From Liminaster sp017519885 (GTDB taxonomy: Bacteria; Bacteroidota; Bacteroidia; Bacteroidales; UBA3663), in NCBI GenBank assembly GCA_017519885.1, contig JAFWRO010000015.1, forward strand, positions 305,507 to 369,506: DNA of 64,000 bases, written 5' to 3'. A program made the position numbers and the translations under genes. Positions 45,588 through 53,762 of the stretch are shown here, piece by piece; positions within the stretch are counted from its first letter, which is position 1, and every line of letters begins with the position of its first letter. The notes under the pieces are model-generated. The model was not told the origin of the DNA, did no database searches, and saw only the letters and a list, made by a program, of their open reading frames with translations.

Positions 45588-45627
45588 GAAAAGTCCAGCT
45601 GGTTATGTAATCAGTTGGACTTTTTCT
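45588..45627 (+). terminator. Rho-independent terminator after the DUF4251 gene
   Basis: AAAAGTCCAGCTG pairs with CAGTTGGACTTTT, 13 pairs with one G-U, around a loop of 10 nt, followed by further T. It is the first clear terminator after the promoter at 4538 and may end the whole polysaccharide transcript. Confidence 0.8.
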
Positions 45628-45724
45628 GTAAAGCACGGGTTGCAAATGGAAAAAAGAAAGGAAAATATTGGAATTTGTGGAAATTTTATTAAATCTGCGT
45701 GTGGGATTATTTCTTTTTTTCGAT

Positions 45725-45732
45725 TATATTTG
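45725..45732 (+). promoter_or_regulatory. Possible -7 promoter box of glmS
   Basis: TATATTTG matches the Bacteroidetes -7 box TAnnTTTG. No TTTG is found at the proper distance upstream (TGGG is at that place), so the match is partial. Initiation would be near 45739, about 30 nt before the ATG. Confidence 0.4.
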
Positions 45733-45769
45733 CGCCATATTTGTTTCATTTAATTAATCTTGAACTGTT

Positions 45770-47677
45770 ATGTGCGGAATTGTTGGTTACATCGGGACAC
45801 GTGAGGCTTATCCGATTCTGATCAAGGGATTGCATCGTCTGGAGTATCGTGGGTATGATAGCGCGGGATGTGCGCTGATTTCGGGAAGCGAAGGCGACTA
45901 CCATCTGAATATCTATAAGGCAAAAGGGAAGGTGAGCGACCTGGAAAATGTCGCTCGTGACAAGGATAAGTCGGGGACGCTTGGCATTGCTCATACGCGT
46001 TGGGCAACGCATGGTGCACCTAGCGAGACTAATGCTCATCCGCATCTTTCACAATCGGGGAACCTCACGCTGGTACATAACGGTATCATCGAGAACTATG
46101 GCACCCTGCGCCAGCAGTTGAAGAAACGCGGGTTCGCATTCCAGAGCGAGACCGATACCGAGGTCCTCGTGCAGCTGATAGAATATGTCAAGACGCTCCC
46201 GACCAAGATGGGGGAGGAGGAGCTGAATCTGGATGAGGCCGTCCGCCGCGCCTTGCGTCTGGTCTATGGCGCATACGCCATCGCCGTGGTCGATCGGCGC
46301 GAGCCCGATAAGATTGTCGCTGCGCGCAAGTCCAGTCCTCTGGCCGTGGGCATTGTCGAGGATAACTCCGAATTCTTCATGGCCAGCGATGCGTCGCCGA
46401 TTGCCGAATATACCAAGCAGATTGTCTATCTGAAGGACGAGGAAGTGGCCGTCATTGAGCGGGGGAAGCCGTTGGAGGTGTTCAATCTCAGTGGCGACCG
46501 TGCGGAGGCCGAAGTGAAGGAGGTCAATGTCGATCTTTCGATGCTCGACCACGAGGGATACCCTCACTTCATGCTGAAGGAGATTTTCGACCAGCCCAAT
46601 GTGCTGAAGGACTGCATGCGCGGCCGTATTGTCGAGTCGCCCTATTCGTCAGAGGGTAAGCGGGAACCCCTCATGCAGGTTGTATTGTCGGCTGTTTCCC
46701 TCAACCGTCGCCAATTGCTTCGTGCTCGTCGCATCATCATCGTTTCGTGTGGAACTTCATGGCATGCCGGCCTGATTGGCAAGCAGTTGATTGAGCATTT
46801 CTGCCGAATCCCTGTTGAAGTAGCTTATGCCTCGGAGTTCCGTTATGCAGAACCTGTCATAGAGCCAGATGATGTAGTTATTCCTATCAGTCAATCAGGC
46901 GAGACAGCTGATACGTTGGCTGCTATCCAGTTGGCCAAGCAGCAGGGTGCTCTCATCTATGGTATCGTGAATGGAGTAGGTAGTTCCATAGCGCGCGAAG
47001 CACATACCGGAACCTATATCCATGTAGGACCTGAAATCGGTGTGGCTTCGACCAAGGCATTCACTGGCCAAGTGGTGGTGCTCACGTTGTTTGCACTTGC
47101 CCTTGGAATGGCTAAGGGTACTGTGGGGCAGGATGAATACCAGGCCACCATTCGCGAACTGCTGGAGATTCCGTCAAAGATCGAGAAGGTGCTTGAACAG
47201 AATGACAAGATCAAGCGTCTTGCCCTGACGTTTACCTATGCGCGCAACTTCCTCTATCTGGGTCGTGGCTACAACTATCCTGTGGCGCTCGAAGGAGCGT
47301 TGAAGCTTAAGGAGATCTCGTATATTCATGCCGAAGGCTATCCTGCGGCAGAGATGAAGCACGGGCCTATTGCTCTGATTGATGAAGAGATGCCCGTGAT
47401 TTTCCTAACCAATCACCACAAGCGTTATCAAAAGGTTATTTCGAACCTACAGGAGGTCATCAGCCGTCGTGGCCGCATCCTGGCTGTCATCAATGAGGGT
47501 GACGAACTGGTGAAGTCGATGGTCGGTGATTATATCGAGGTTCCTGAGACACTTTCGTGCCTTACGCCGCTCATTTCTGTCATTCCTCTGCAACTCCTTT
47601 CCTACCACGTGGCTGTTGCGAAAGGATTGAACGTCGATCAGCCAAGAAATCTTGCGAAGAGCGTAACTGTTGAGTGA
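45770..47677 (+). CDS. glmS: Glutamine-fructose-6-phosphate aminotransferase
   Basis: A 635-residue enzyme that makes glucosamine-6-phosphate from fructose-6-phosphate and glutamine. MCGIVGYIGTREAYPILIKG gives the N-terminal nucleophile Cys2 after Met removal, then HRLEYRGYDSAG and HTRWATHG (glutaminase domain). Two SIS domains follow (IIIVSCGTSWHAGLIGKQLI, ISQSGETADTLAAIQLAK), and the end is NLAKSVTVE as usual. It is slightly longer than E. coli GlmS (609). Its codon choice is more GC-rich than the AT-rich capsule block. Lying between two glycan clusters, it supplies amino-sugar precursors, though it may simply be the housekeeping copy. Confidence 0.97.
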   Translation: MCGIVGYIGTREAYPILIKGLHRLEYRGYDSAGCALISGSEGDYHLNIYKAKGKVSDLENVARDKDKSGTLGIAHTRWATHGAPSETNAHPHLSQSGNLTLVHNGIIENYGTLRQQLKKRGFAFQSETDTEVLVQLIEYVKTLPTKMGEEELNLDEAVRRALRLVYGAYAIAVVDRREPDKIVAARKSSPLAVGIVEDNSEFFMASDASPIAEYTKQIVYLKDEEVAVIERGKPLEVFNLSGDRAEAEVKEVNVDLSMLDHEGYPHFMLKEIFDQPNVLKDCMRGRIVESPYSSEGKREPLMQVVLSAVSLNRRQLLRARRIIIVSCGTSWHAGLIGKQLIEHFCRIPVEVAYASEFRYAEPVIEPDDVVIPISQSGETADTLAAIQLAKQQGALIYGIVNGVGSSIAREAHTGTYIHVGPEIGVASTKAFTGQVVVLTLFALALGMAKGTVGQDEYQATIRELLEIPSKIEKVLEQNDKIKRLALTFTYARNFLYLGRGYNYPVALEGALKLKEISYIHAEGYPAAEMKHGPIALIDEEMPVIFLTNHHKRYQKVISNLQEVISRRGRILAVINEGDELVKSMVGDYIEVPETLSCLTPLISVIPLQLLSYHVAVAKGLNVDQPRNLAKSVTVE

Positions 47678-47758
47678 GCATACAGATTAAATCTGCCAAA
47701 ACTTTATTCAACTTTCGCATGTACAAGTGATGATTTGAAAGCTACGCTATCCGAAAAC
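47678..47758. other. Intergenic spacer before the tandem array
   Basis: Eighty-one bases between the glmS stop and the first repeat. A short CAGAT...ATCTG palindrome lies near 47689, but it has no T-run and is too weak to call a terminator. Nothing else is seen. Confidence 0.6.
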
Positions 47759-48262
47759 GGAAATAGTGCACCTACGTACGAGGACGCTCCACATTCTGTT
47801 GGAAATGGAGCGCGTACGAACGAAGACGCTCCACATTCAGTTGGAAATGGAGCGTGTACGAACGAAGACGCTCCAAATTCTACCGGAAATGGAGCGCGTA
47901 CCTACGAGGACGCTCCACATTCTATCGTAAATGGAGCGCGTACGTACGAAGACGCTCCACATTCAGTTGGAAATGGAGCGTGTACGTACGAAGACGCTCC
48001 AAATTCTACCGGAAATGGAGCGCGTACCTACGAAGACGCTCCACATTCTGTCGGAAATGGAGCGTGTACGAACGAAGACGCCCCACATTCTATCGGAAAT
48101 GGAGCGCGTACGTACGAAGACGCTCCACATTCAGTTGGAAATGGAGCACGTACGTACGAAGACGCTCCATATTCTGTCGGAAATGGAGCGCCTACGTACA
48201 AAGACGCTCTACATTCTATCGGAAATGGAGCATCTACGTACGGGGACGCACTATCACTCCAA
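47759..48262 (+). repeat. Twelve 42-bp tandem repeats, each with a hairpin
   Basis: Units begin with GGAAAT at 47759, 47801, 47843, 47885, 47927 (GTAAAT), 47969, 48011, 48053, 48095, 48137, 48179 and 48221, always exactly 42 bp apart; the last is degenerate. Each full unit holds GGAGCG, 14 nt, CGCTCC, able to form a 6-bp stem, with a CGTACG palindrome in many loops. Forward frames stay open because the unit length is a multiple of three and lacks stops, which gives a spurious 14-residue repeat (NGARTYEDAPHSVG type). Changes between units hit codon-changing positions (Arg/Cys, Asn/Tyr, His/Asn) while the stem is mostly kept. A structural DNA or RNA element is more likely than a protein. Confidence 0.85.
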
Positions 48263-48393
48263 CGATTTGCCTTGCGGAAAGAAATAGAGGCTTTTTTGTT
48301 TTTGGGCGCGGCAAAGGTACGGCAAAGATTTTACATTGGCAAGACAAGGTTCACCGAATGCTTACAAAAATAGCTCTCCTGATTCGAATGAAA

Positions 48394-48433
48394 GGGAAAA
48401 AAGGCAGACACAGCTCGGAGCTATGTCTGCCTT
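48394..48433 (-). terminator. Terminator of the minus-strand cluster
   Basis: AAGGCAGACA (48401-48410) pairs perfectly with TGTCTGCCTT (48424-48433), with AGCTC/GAGCT pairing inside the loop. Read on the minus strand, the stem is followed by six T, so it ends transcription coming from the flippase gene at 48503. Confidence 0.8.
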
Positions 48434-48502
48434 ATAAACCTCAAAAGATTTTATTCAGTCTTCGAGGGCAGTCCTTTGTAGAAGTCTATGACAGCTTATT
48501 GT

Positions 48503-49957
48503 TTATTTACGAAATCGCTTAATAAGATTTTCCCGTAACAATAGTTTGACATAATCCAATTCTGAAGATTTGAACAGAACAGAGACCACATAGTAATAGA
48601 CTATACCAACAACAATGCCCAAAAACAGCTGGAGAAACATATTTGGTATGAAAAATGTTGTTGCATATACCAATGCTCCCATGCTTAAAGAGAAAAAAAG
48701 GGAAGGAAGTATATCCTTCATTTGGGTAAGGAAACCTACGTTAATGAGTTTGCCGGTATAATAGGTATTAATATATAGACATAGAATTGAAGTGATAACA
48801 CTACCTATACACATGGCCATCACACTATAACGCATAGTGATAAGTATAACAAGCAGAGAAAGGACTTTCTTGATGATTTCGAGACGAAGGAACAGATCAG
48901 AACGGCCTTTTACCTGCAGAAGATTCAGATTTAATATATGGATGGGACGCCACATAACACTGAAGCAAATGACTGCAAGATAAGGTATAGATGCTGCCCA
49001 CTTTTCGGTAATCAGTACAATGACAACAGGTTTAGCCAAAGCTGCCAATCCAACTAACAAAGGAAAGACAATATAACCAGAAACGCGGATAAGACGACGA
49101 TAGGCTGTTTCTAAGCGTGAATCATCATTTTGTATGGAGCAAAGTACTGGGAAGGTCACGGATCCGAGCACACCTTGAAATGTACTGGCTGGCAAAATAG
49201 CATATCCTCGAGCTCGTGTGTAATAACCCAAGTCAACCGCCGAGAACTTCTTGCCGATGATTAATGGATAAAGGTTATTCCACACTGTATTAAGCAATGA
49301 CGATAGTAACAATTTTGACCCATAATCAAAATTTTCTTTCCATATAGCCCATGAGAAATTAAACTTAGGTCTCCAATGTTGGTAATACCAGTACAAGATA
49401 TACTTGAGGAATGGACCTAGAAAATTGGGATAAATCAGCGACCACACACCAAAACCAAGGAAAGCTAAAATGATTGTCAAAATACCGATTGTAACGGTAT
49501 TAACTACGTTAATAAAACCGTAGATTTTGAATTGCAAATTGATGCGAAGACGGGTTCCTTGGACCGCATTGACTGAATTCAACACCAATAAGACGGCATT
49601 TGCACGAACAATATCTCGAAGAATGGGCTCGTTATAAAAGTCTGCAATCAAAGGGGAACATAGGAAAAGTACCACTGCAAAAATAAACGTCAAAAAAACG
49701 TTAGTCACGAAAACCGTGGAATAATCGATTTCCTTGCGATCTACTTTTCGCATCAACGCATTGCTAAACCCCGAGTCAATAAATACATGAGCAATTGCAA
49801 AGAAAATCTGGGTCATGGCTATCAAACCATAATCCTTGGGGACAAGAAGGCGAGCAAGAATGATGCCCTGGATAAAAGCAAATCCATCAAGAGAGAAGTG
49901 TTGAGCAAAAGTCCAAATCATTCCAGAAAATGTCTTTTGCTGAAGATTATCTGCCAT
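48503..49957 (-). CDS. Polysaccharide flippase (MOP superfamily), minus-strand twin
   Basis: A 484-residue membrane protein of the same length as the plus-strand gene at 13370 and nearly identical to it at the N-terminus (MADNLQQKTFSGMIWTFAQH in both; five differences in the first 71 residues). At DNA level the two differ mainly at third positions, so they are old paralogues or separately acquired homologues, not a recent copy. It is the last gene of the minus-strand cluster and should move a lipid-linked product across the inner membrane. Confidence 0.9.
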   Translation of the reverse strand: MADNLQQKTFSGMIWTFAQHFSLDGFAFIQGIILARLLVPKDYGLIAMTQIFFAIAHVFIDSGFSNALMRKVDRKEIDYSTVFVTNVFLTFIFAVVLFLCSPLIADFYNEPILRDIVRANAVLLVLNSVNAVQGTRLRINLQFKIYGFINVVNTVTIGILTIILAFLGFGVWSLIYPNFLGPFLKYILYWYYQHWRPKFNFSWAIWKENFDYGSKLLLSSLLNTVWNNLYPLIIGKKFSAVDLGYYTRARGYAILPASTFQGVLGSVTFPVLCSIQNDDSRLETAYRRLIRVSGYIVFPLLVGLAALAKPVVIVLITEKWAASIPYLAVICFSVMWRPIHILNLNLLQVKGRSDLFLRLEIIKKVLSLLVILITMRYSVMAMCIGSVITSILCLYINTYYTGKLINVGFLTQMKDILPSLFFSLSMGALVYATTFFIPNMFLQLFLGIVVGIVYYYVVSVLFKSSELDYVKLLLRENLIKRFRK

Positions 49958-50001
49958 GCTTATTAATTGAAATAGAACTGTGCAGAAGAAAGTTCCTGAA
50001 A

Positions 50002-51090
50002 TTAATAATAAAGTCTATTATAGCAAAAACGATAAAACAATCGTCCGGACCACTTATAATAACGCCTCAAGAAAGGAAGCTTTGTTGATCTCAAAAGGAA
50101 ATCAATCCGCCAGGGTAGGCTAAACTGAGATATCTCTTTGCTGAAGGCTTTGACAAAATCATTATACTCCTTTTCATGAATAGTCCTTTCGGGTATATTC
50201 CTTCGAATTTCGTCATTGATTTTGTTCTGAAACCAATGCTTAAATTCAGGGAAATCAGTCGAAAAGCCAGCCAACATCCGAATTCTGGATTTGATGAGTT
50301 TGATGCGCTGAGCATCCGGCACTTTAAAATTCTGGTGAGCAGTCCATGACCCTGGATTGGCAATTCTATACACAGACATAGGATCGTTGAAATAATAAAT
50401 CCTTCCTTTCATTGCTGCCATAATCTGAAGCGGATAATCTCCTACTGCACATTTCCAACAATAGTCTGGGTAATTCTCCTTAATCGTATTTTTATACACA
50501 ATACTACAAGTTGAAATAAACAAGCCTGTGCGATAGATAACATCTTTAGTCTTTACTGTGGCATCTTGGGTATAGCAGTAGTCCTCGCCTACAATATCTT
50601 TCTTTTTTTCAGAATACAGTTTGACTCTGCTGCAAGCCATAGTATAATCAGTATTCTTCTCTAAGAAATCAACCTGTCGCTGTAGTTTGCGCGAATTGAT
50701 CCAATAGTCGTCCCCTTCGCATAAAGCCACGTATTTTGAATCGTGAACCCATTCGTTGAGATAGGGGTCCTTTGCCTTTTTCCTATAATGATTGTACTTT
50801 AAATAATATACAGCAAAGAAGCAATTCTCATTGCTTTTATGCCGTGCAAAAGTGAGAGTATAATCATCGGTTTCTTCATTTCTGAACACAGAGCCGTCGG
50901 CTAAGTCAAAATGATTATTCAAATAACATTGAAGCACATCTTGTTCGCCGTCTGTGCTTGCATCATCAATAATGACGCAAACGAACGGAAATGAGGTCTC
51001 CTGCCTACAAAAACCATCCATTGCATCATTAACAAAAGAAGAATGATTGAAAGTTTGGCATTTAACACAAACCATCCATTTGTATTCCAT
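50002..51090 (-). CDS. Family 2 glycosyltransferase
   Basis: A 362-residue GT2 enzyme: WMVCVKCQTFNHSSFVNDAM, IIDDASTDGEQDVL and ALCEGDDYWINSRKLQRQVD (EGDDYW replaces the DSDD form and is common in lipopolysaccharide-type GT2). CWKCAVGDYPLQIMAAMKGR is the catalytic-base region. It is the only glycosyltransferase of the minus-strand cluster, followed by the flippase gene 44 nt later, so it may attach the modified sugar to the lipid carrier-linked chain. Confidence 0.88.
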   Translation of the reverse strand: MEYKWMVCVKCQTFNHSSFVNDAMDGFCRQETSFPFVCVIIDDASTDGEQDVLQCYLNNHFDLADGSVFRNEETDDYTLTFARHKSNENCFFAVYYLKYNHYRKKAKDPYLNEWVHDSKYVALCEGDDYWINSRKLQRQVDFLEKNTDYTMACSRVKLYSEKKKDIVGEDYCYTQDATVKTKDVIYRTGLFISTCSIVYKNTIKENYPDYCWKCAVGDYPLQIMAAMKGRIYYFNDPMSVYRIANPGSWTAHQNFKVPDAQRIKLIKSRIRMLAGFSTDFPEFKHWFQNKINDEIRRNIPERTIHEKEYNDFVKAFSKEISQFSLPWRIDFLLRSTKLPFLRRYYKWSGRLFYRFCYNRLYY

Positions 51091-51183
51091 CGTTGTACTC
51101 AGTTTATTTTGACCTCGAATGATATTTTATATTAGTTAGAAATGATTGTTAACTTAGCTCTTCCAAATGATCTTATTCTGATT

Positions 51184-51402
51184 TTATCCCATGAAATCGA
51201 TAATATCCTGAACTGTTTTGAACTCACGAATCTGTTCACCAGTAAGTTTCTTGCCAAATTCGTCATCCATCAGTACAATGAGCGATAACTTGGCCATTGA
51301 ATCATACTCATCGATATCAGCCAAAACAGTTTCGGGCTTCAGAGTGCCACCATCGAGTTCCAGCATGTCTTCCAACAATGCGATTTTTTCTTCTTGTTTC
51401 AT
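51184..51402 (-). CDS. Acyl carrier protein (second copy)
   Basis: A 72-residue acidic protein with the carrier-protein fold. DEYDSMAKLSLIVLMDDEFG contains Ser35, the expected 4'-phosphopantetheine site (DSM instead of the fatty-acid type DSL). It differs clearly from the other carrier protein at 53430, so each may serve a different enzyme. A gap of 212 nt lies upstream, with a TATATTTG box close to the start. Confidence 0.87.
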   Translation of the reverse strand: MKQEEKIALLEDMLELDGGTLKPETVLADIDEYDSMAKLSLIVLMDDEFGKKLTGEQIREFKTVQDIIDFMG

Positions 51403-51417
51403 AATTTTATAAATTTA

Positions 51418-51425
51418 CAAATATA
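51418..51425 (-). promoter_or_regulatory. Possible -7 promoter box before the second carrier-protein gene
   Basis: Minus-strand TATATTTG fits TAnnTTTG, but no TTTG lies 19-21 nt upstream and the leader would be only about 10 nt. It could allow the last three genes of the cluster to be expressed separately. Confidence 0.3.
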
Positions 51426-51468
51426 AGTATGTAACCAAAATTAATGATAATTATATGCGTTGTTTCTT

Positions 51469-51569
51469 AACACGAATTATCATGAATTGACATGAATTAT
51501 AATTATGCAAGGTGGGTCATATATAGACTCATACTGAAAAATTAATGATAATTCGCGATAATTCGCGTT
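51469..51569. repeat. Inverted repeat with dispersed CACGAATTATC word (copy 2)
   Basis: AACACGAATTATCATGAATT (51469-51488) faces AATTCGCGATAATTCGCGTT (51550-51569); the complement of the second is AACGCGAATTATCGCGAATT, differing from the first at three places. The left arm repeats the word at 44971. About 60 nt lie between the arms. It fills most of the gap between the SDR and carrier-protein genes. Confidence 0.65.
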
Positions 51570-51614
51570 GAAAGAAAAATATGTATAGTTAATTCTGAAT
51601 AGTTACTTATTTAT

Positions 51615-52367
51615 TTATACACATGCACCTCCATCAATCAGAATGCTGGTGCCGGTTATTGTTCGAGTAGCATCGCTCAGCAAGAATATTATCGTATTGG
51701 CTACTTCATAAGGTTCGGTCAAACCCAAAGGAGCACTAAATTCCGAGGCACCTACGGATGCATTCATTTCGCGTGCCTTCTGCGCCATGGGGGTATTGAC
51801 AGCAGCAGCCATTACAGAATTGACACGGACCTTTCGCTCTGCCAACTCAAGCGCCATGCAGCGGACAAAGGCATCGACGGCGGCTTTACTCACACAGTAT
51901 TCGGTTTTGGCCTTATACCCCCGAATACTGGAAATGGAGGACATGACAACCACGCTACCGCCTTCGGCAAAATGTTTCTTCTTGCATGCCTGTCGCACCA
52001 ATTCGACGAAGGCATAGAAATTGACATCCATCACCTTGCCAAAGCCCTCTTTTGTGAGGACATTCAAGGGTTTGCGGCTGCTAATACCAGCACAATGCAC
52101 AAGACCATGTATCAGACCGCCAGTCTTTGCCACCGTATCCTTTACAATAGTTCCGATAATATCAGGGACCGTCAAATCAGCCGCATAATAGCTGTGTCCG
52201 TCACCGTCCAAGGAGTCGAATGTTTCCTTCAAACCTTGTTCCGCCAGATCGATCATCACCACCCTGGCGCCCAGTTGGCTGGCACGAATTGCCGTTTCAC
52301 GACCTATGCCGGAGCCTGCACCGGTAATAATGATGACCTTTCCTGTTAAATCCAAAATCCTTTCCAT
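51615..52367 (-). CDS. Short-chain dehydrogenase/reductase (FabG-like)
   Basis: A 250-residue classical SDR: TGAGSGIG (residues 15-22), HCAGISS in place of NNAG, catalytic Ser near 144, Tyr157 and Lys161 (YCVSKAAVDAF). The C-terminus GTSILIDGGACV is usual for FabG-type reductases. With a KAS III and two carrier proteins in the cluster it most likely reduces a 3-oxoacyl-carrier-protein to the 3-hydroxyacyl form. A role as sugar reductase is possible. Confidence 0.88.
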   Translation of the reverse strand: MERILDLTGKVIIITGAGSGIGRETAIRASQLGARVVMIDLAEQGLKETFDSLDGDGHSYYAADLTVPDIIGTIVKDTVAKTGGLIHGLVHCAGISSRKPLNVLTKEGFGKVMDVNFYAFVELVRQACKKKHFAEGGSVVVMSSISSIRGYKAKTEYCVSKAAVDAFVRCMALELAERKVRVNSVMAAAVNTPMAQKAREMNASVGASEFSAPLGLTEPYEVANTIIFLLSDATRTITGTSILIDGGACV

Positions 52368-52392
52368 ATCTGTAACTGAAGATTTGCCATTC

Positions 52393-53355
52393 TCAGTTTA
52401 CCTTAATATTCTGCATTAATTCGTTCTTTCCCACCTGATCTAATGCTTGCAAGAAATCATGGCCACCGGGGAAATTGAGTTCAAACATTTCCAGACGATC
52501 GGGAAGGATTGCAATGTCATGACCAGCATAGGCTACCTTCATATCCAAGCGAATGGCTTGTTTTGCCATTTCACAAGCCTCCTTGAAATGAGGTATTCTA
52601 AATCCGGGCATCACGATATCTGTTCCTGGATGAAAGATGTGCTTATTACCTTTCTTATCCACACCTGGGGCATAGATGATGCCGCTCTCAATATCGACAG
52701 GATAGCCAACGCCACCTGAGCCCCAATTGTCGACAACAGTATTGCCACATCCACAACGCAGACTGACACTAGGAATCTGGACATCGCCATCCTTGGTAAC
52801 AATGGTATATACACGAAGTGTATTCAATGAACTGCTATTGATGCGATCAAGCTCCTTACAGTTGACACACACCTCTTCGAGCAATACAGGACTAAGTTTG
52901 CAACTTTCGATAATCTGATCAATTTCCTGCAATGAATTGCCATGAGCGACACGAATGCCTTTCCCTTGCTCGGAAGTCAAAGGCTTGACCAGCACACGGT
53001 CATGCCTTGCAAAGAATTCCCGAATCAGATGTTGATCTGTTTCGGAATCGGCCAACATCCAATCACGGTGAATAAAATCGGCATATTTTCGGTAGAGAAA
53101 TGCCTTGTCGCCCAGACGCAGGAATGTTTCCTTATCGAAAGATTTAAGAAGTCGATAATAACGTCTTTTTGTAAAGAAGGTATTTCTCTCAAAGGCGCTT
53201 TTCTTCCAGAACTCGAACAAGAGATAATCCCTGCTATCCATTGCTCCGTAGCGGATATCACACCAAATCATGTCGGCAAGGATTGACAACCAAGATTTAC
53301 GCCCTCCAATCTTATTGGCTATTGCTTTGGCTGTAGGCTTGCAATAACGAATCAA
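52393..53355 (-). CDS. Sugar-transfer-associated ATP-grasp protein (third copy)
   Basis: A protein of about 320 residues with the ATP-grasp pieces VLVKPLTSEQGKGIRVAHGN, LLEEVCVNCKELDRINSSSL, LRCGCGNTVVDNWGSGGVGY and LEMFELNFPGGHDFLQ (metal-binding Glu and Asn). It is related to, but clearly different from, the twin genes at 53763 and 55013. The start is uncertain: TTG at 53355 is the only common start codon. The frame is open back to a TAA at 53440-53442, and that extra stretch has a coding-like sequence (IYNYPLYSIKRFP). It lies between carrier-protein and SDR genes. Confidence 0.8.
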   Translation of the reverse strand: MIRYCKPTAKAIANKIGGRKSWLSILADMIWCDIRYGAMDSRDYLLFEFWKKSAFERNTFFTKRRYYRLLKSFDKETFLRLGDKAFLYRKYADFIHRDWMLADSETDQHLIREFFARHDRVLVKPLTSEQGKGIRVAHGNSLQEIDQIIESCKLSPVLLEEVCVNCKELDRINSSSLNTLRVYTIVTKDGDVQIPSVSLRCGCGNTVVDNWGSGGVGYPVDIESGIIYAPGVDKKGNKHIFHPGTDIVMPGFRIPHFKEACEMAKQAIRLDMKVAYAGHDIAILPDRLEMFELNFPGGHDFLQALDQVGKNELMQNIKVN

Positions 53356-53429
53356 TATGGGGAAACGTTTTATGGAATAAAGCGGATAGTTATAAATCAG
53401 TTCCTGATGAGACTGCTTTTTCTCTATTT

Positions 53430-53663
53430 TTATTGCTTCTTAGCTTTCAATTCCAGAACAAGGTTCCAAATAGACTCAGCAGAATTGAAGTTCTCGGGGT
53501 CAAGTTCATTGATACGCACTTGAACATCGAATTCATTGTCTAACTCAGATATAATGGAAACCACATCAAACGAATCTAGAATACCGTCGTCAATCAGAGC
53601 AGTTTCGTTCTCAAAATCCACGTCGGGACGAACGTCCCTCAGTATTTCCAATAATTTTTCCAT
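53430..53663 (-). CDS. Acyl carrier protein (first copy)
   Basis: A 77-residue acidic carrier protein. ALIDDGILDSFDVVSIISEL contains Ser31, the 4'-phosphopantetheine site; GILDSFD resembles the D-alanine carrier (DltC) and stand-alone peptidyl carriers more than fatty-acid ACP (GADSLD). That fits the amino-acid adenylation enzyme at 56975 as its loading partner. It follows the ATP-grasp twins. Confidence 0.9.
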   Translation of the reverse strand: MEKLLEILRDVRPDVDFENETALIDDGILDSFDVVSIISELDNEFDVQVRINELDPENFNSAESIWNLVLELKAKKQ

Positions 53664-53762
53664 ATAAATATTGAATAAATTAAAATGATCTATTATATCG
53701 GTTTGTCGAATTGAAGAAAGTAATCGCTAAATAGTTATGCTCCGTAGAATAAGGGTAGAATA

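Noticed and set aside
46049..46567. A 172-codon open frame on the minus strand within glmS
   Set aside because: It is antisense to a fully conserved glutaminase-domain region and has no recognisable domain; GC-rich codon use of glmS explains the open frame.
47759..48262. CRISPR array
   Set aside because: Repeats are contiguous with a constant 42-bp period and no unique spacers, and no cas genes are near.
47735..48522. Open frames encoding 14-residue repeat proteins over the tandem array
   Set aside because: Forward frames are open only because the 42-bp unit has no stop and is a multiple of three. The longest starts with TTG, has no signal or known domain, and unit differences change amino acids freely. 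It was listed as a DNA repeat.
13370..49957. Inverted repeats of an active invertible DNA region
   Set aside because: The flippase genes differ at many third codon positions and no short site-specific recombinase site or invertase gene is seen, so active inversion cannot be claimed; kept only as a possibility.
51418..51425. Confident promoter for the second carrier-protein gene
   Set aside because: Only the -7 box matches and the leader would be about 10 nt, so it is listed at low confidence only.
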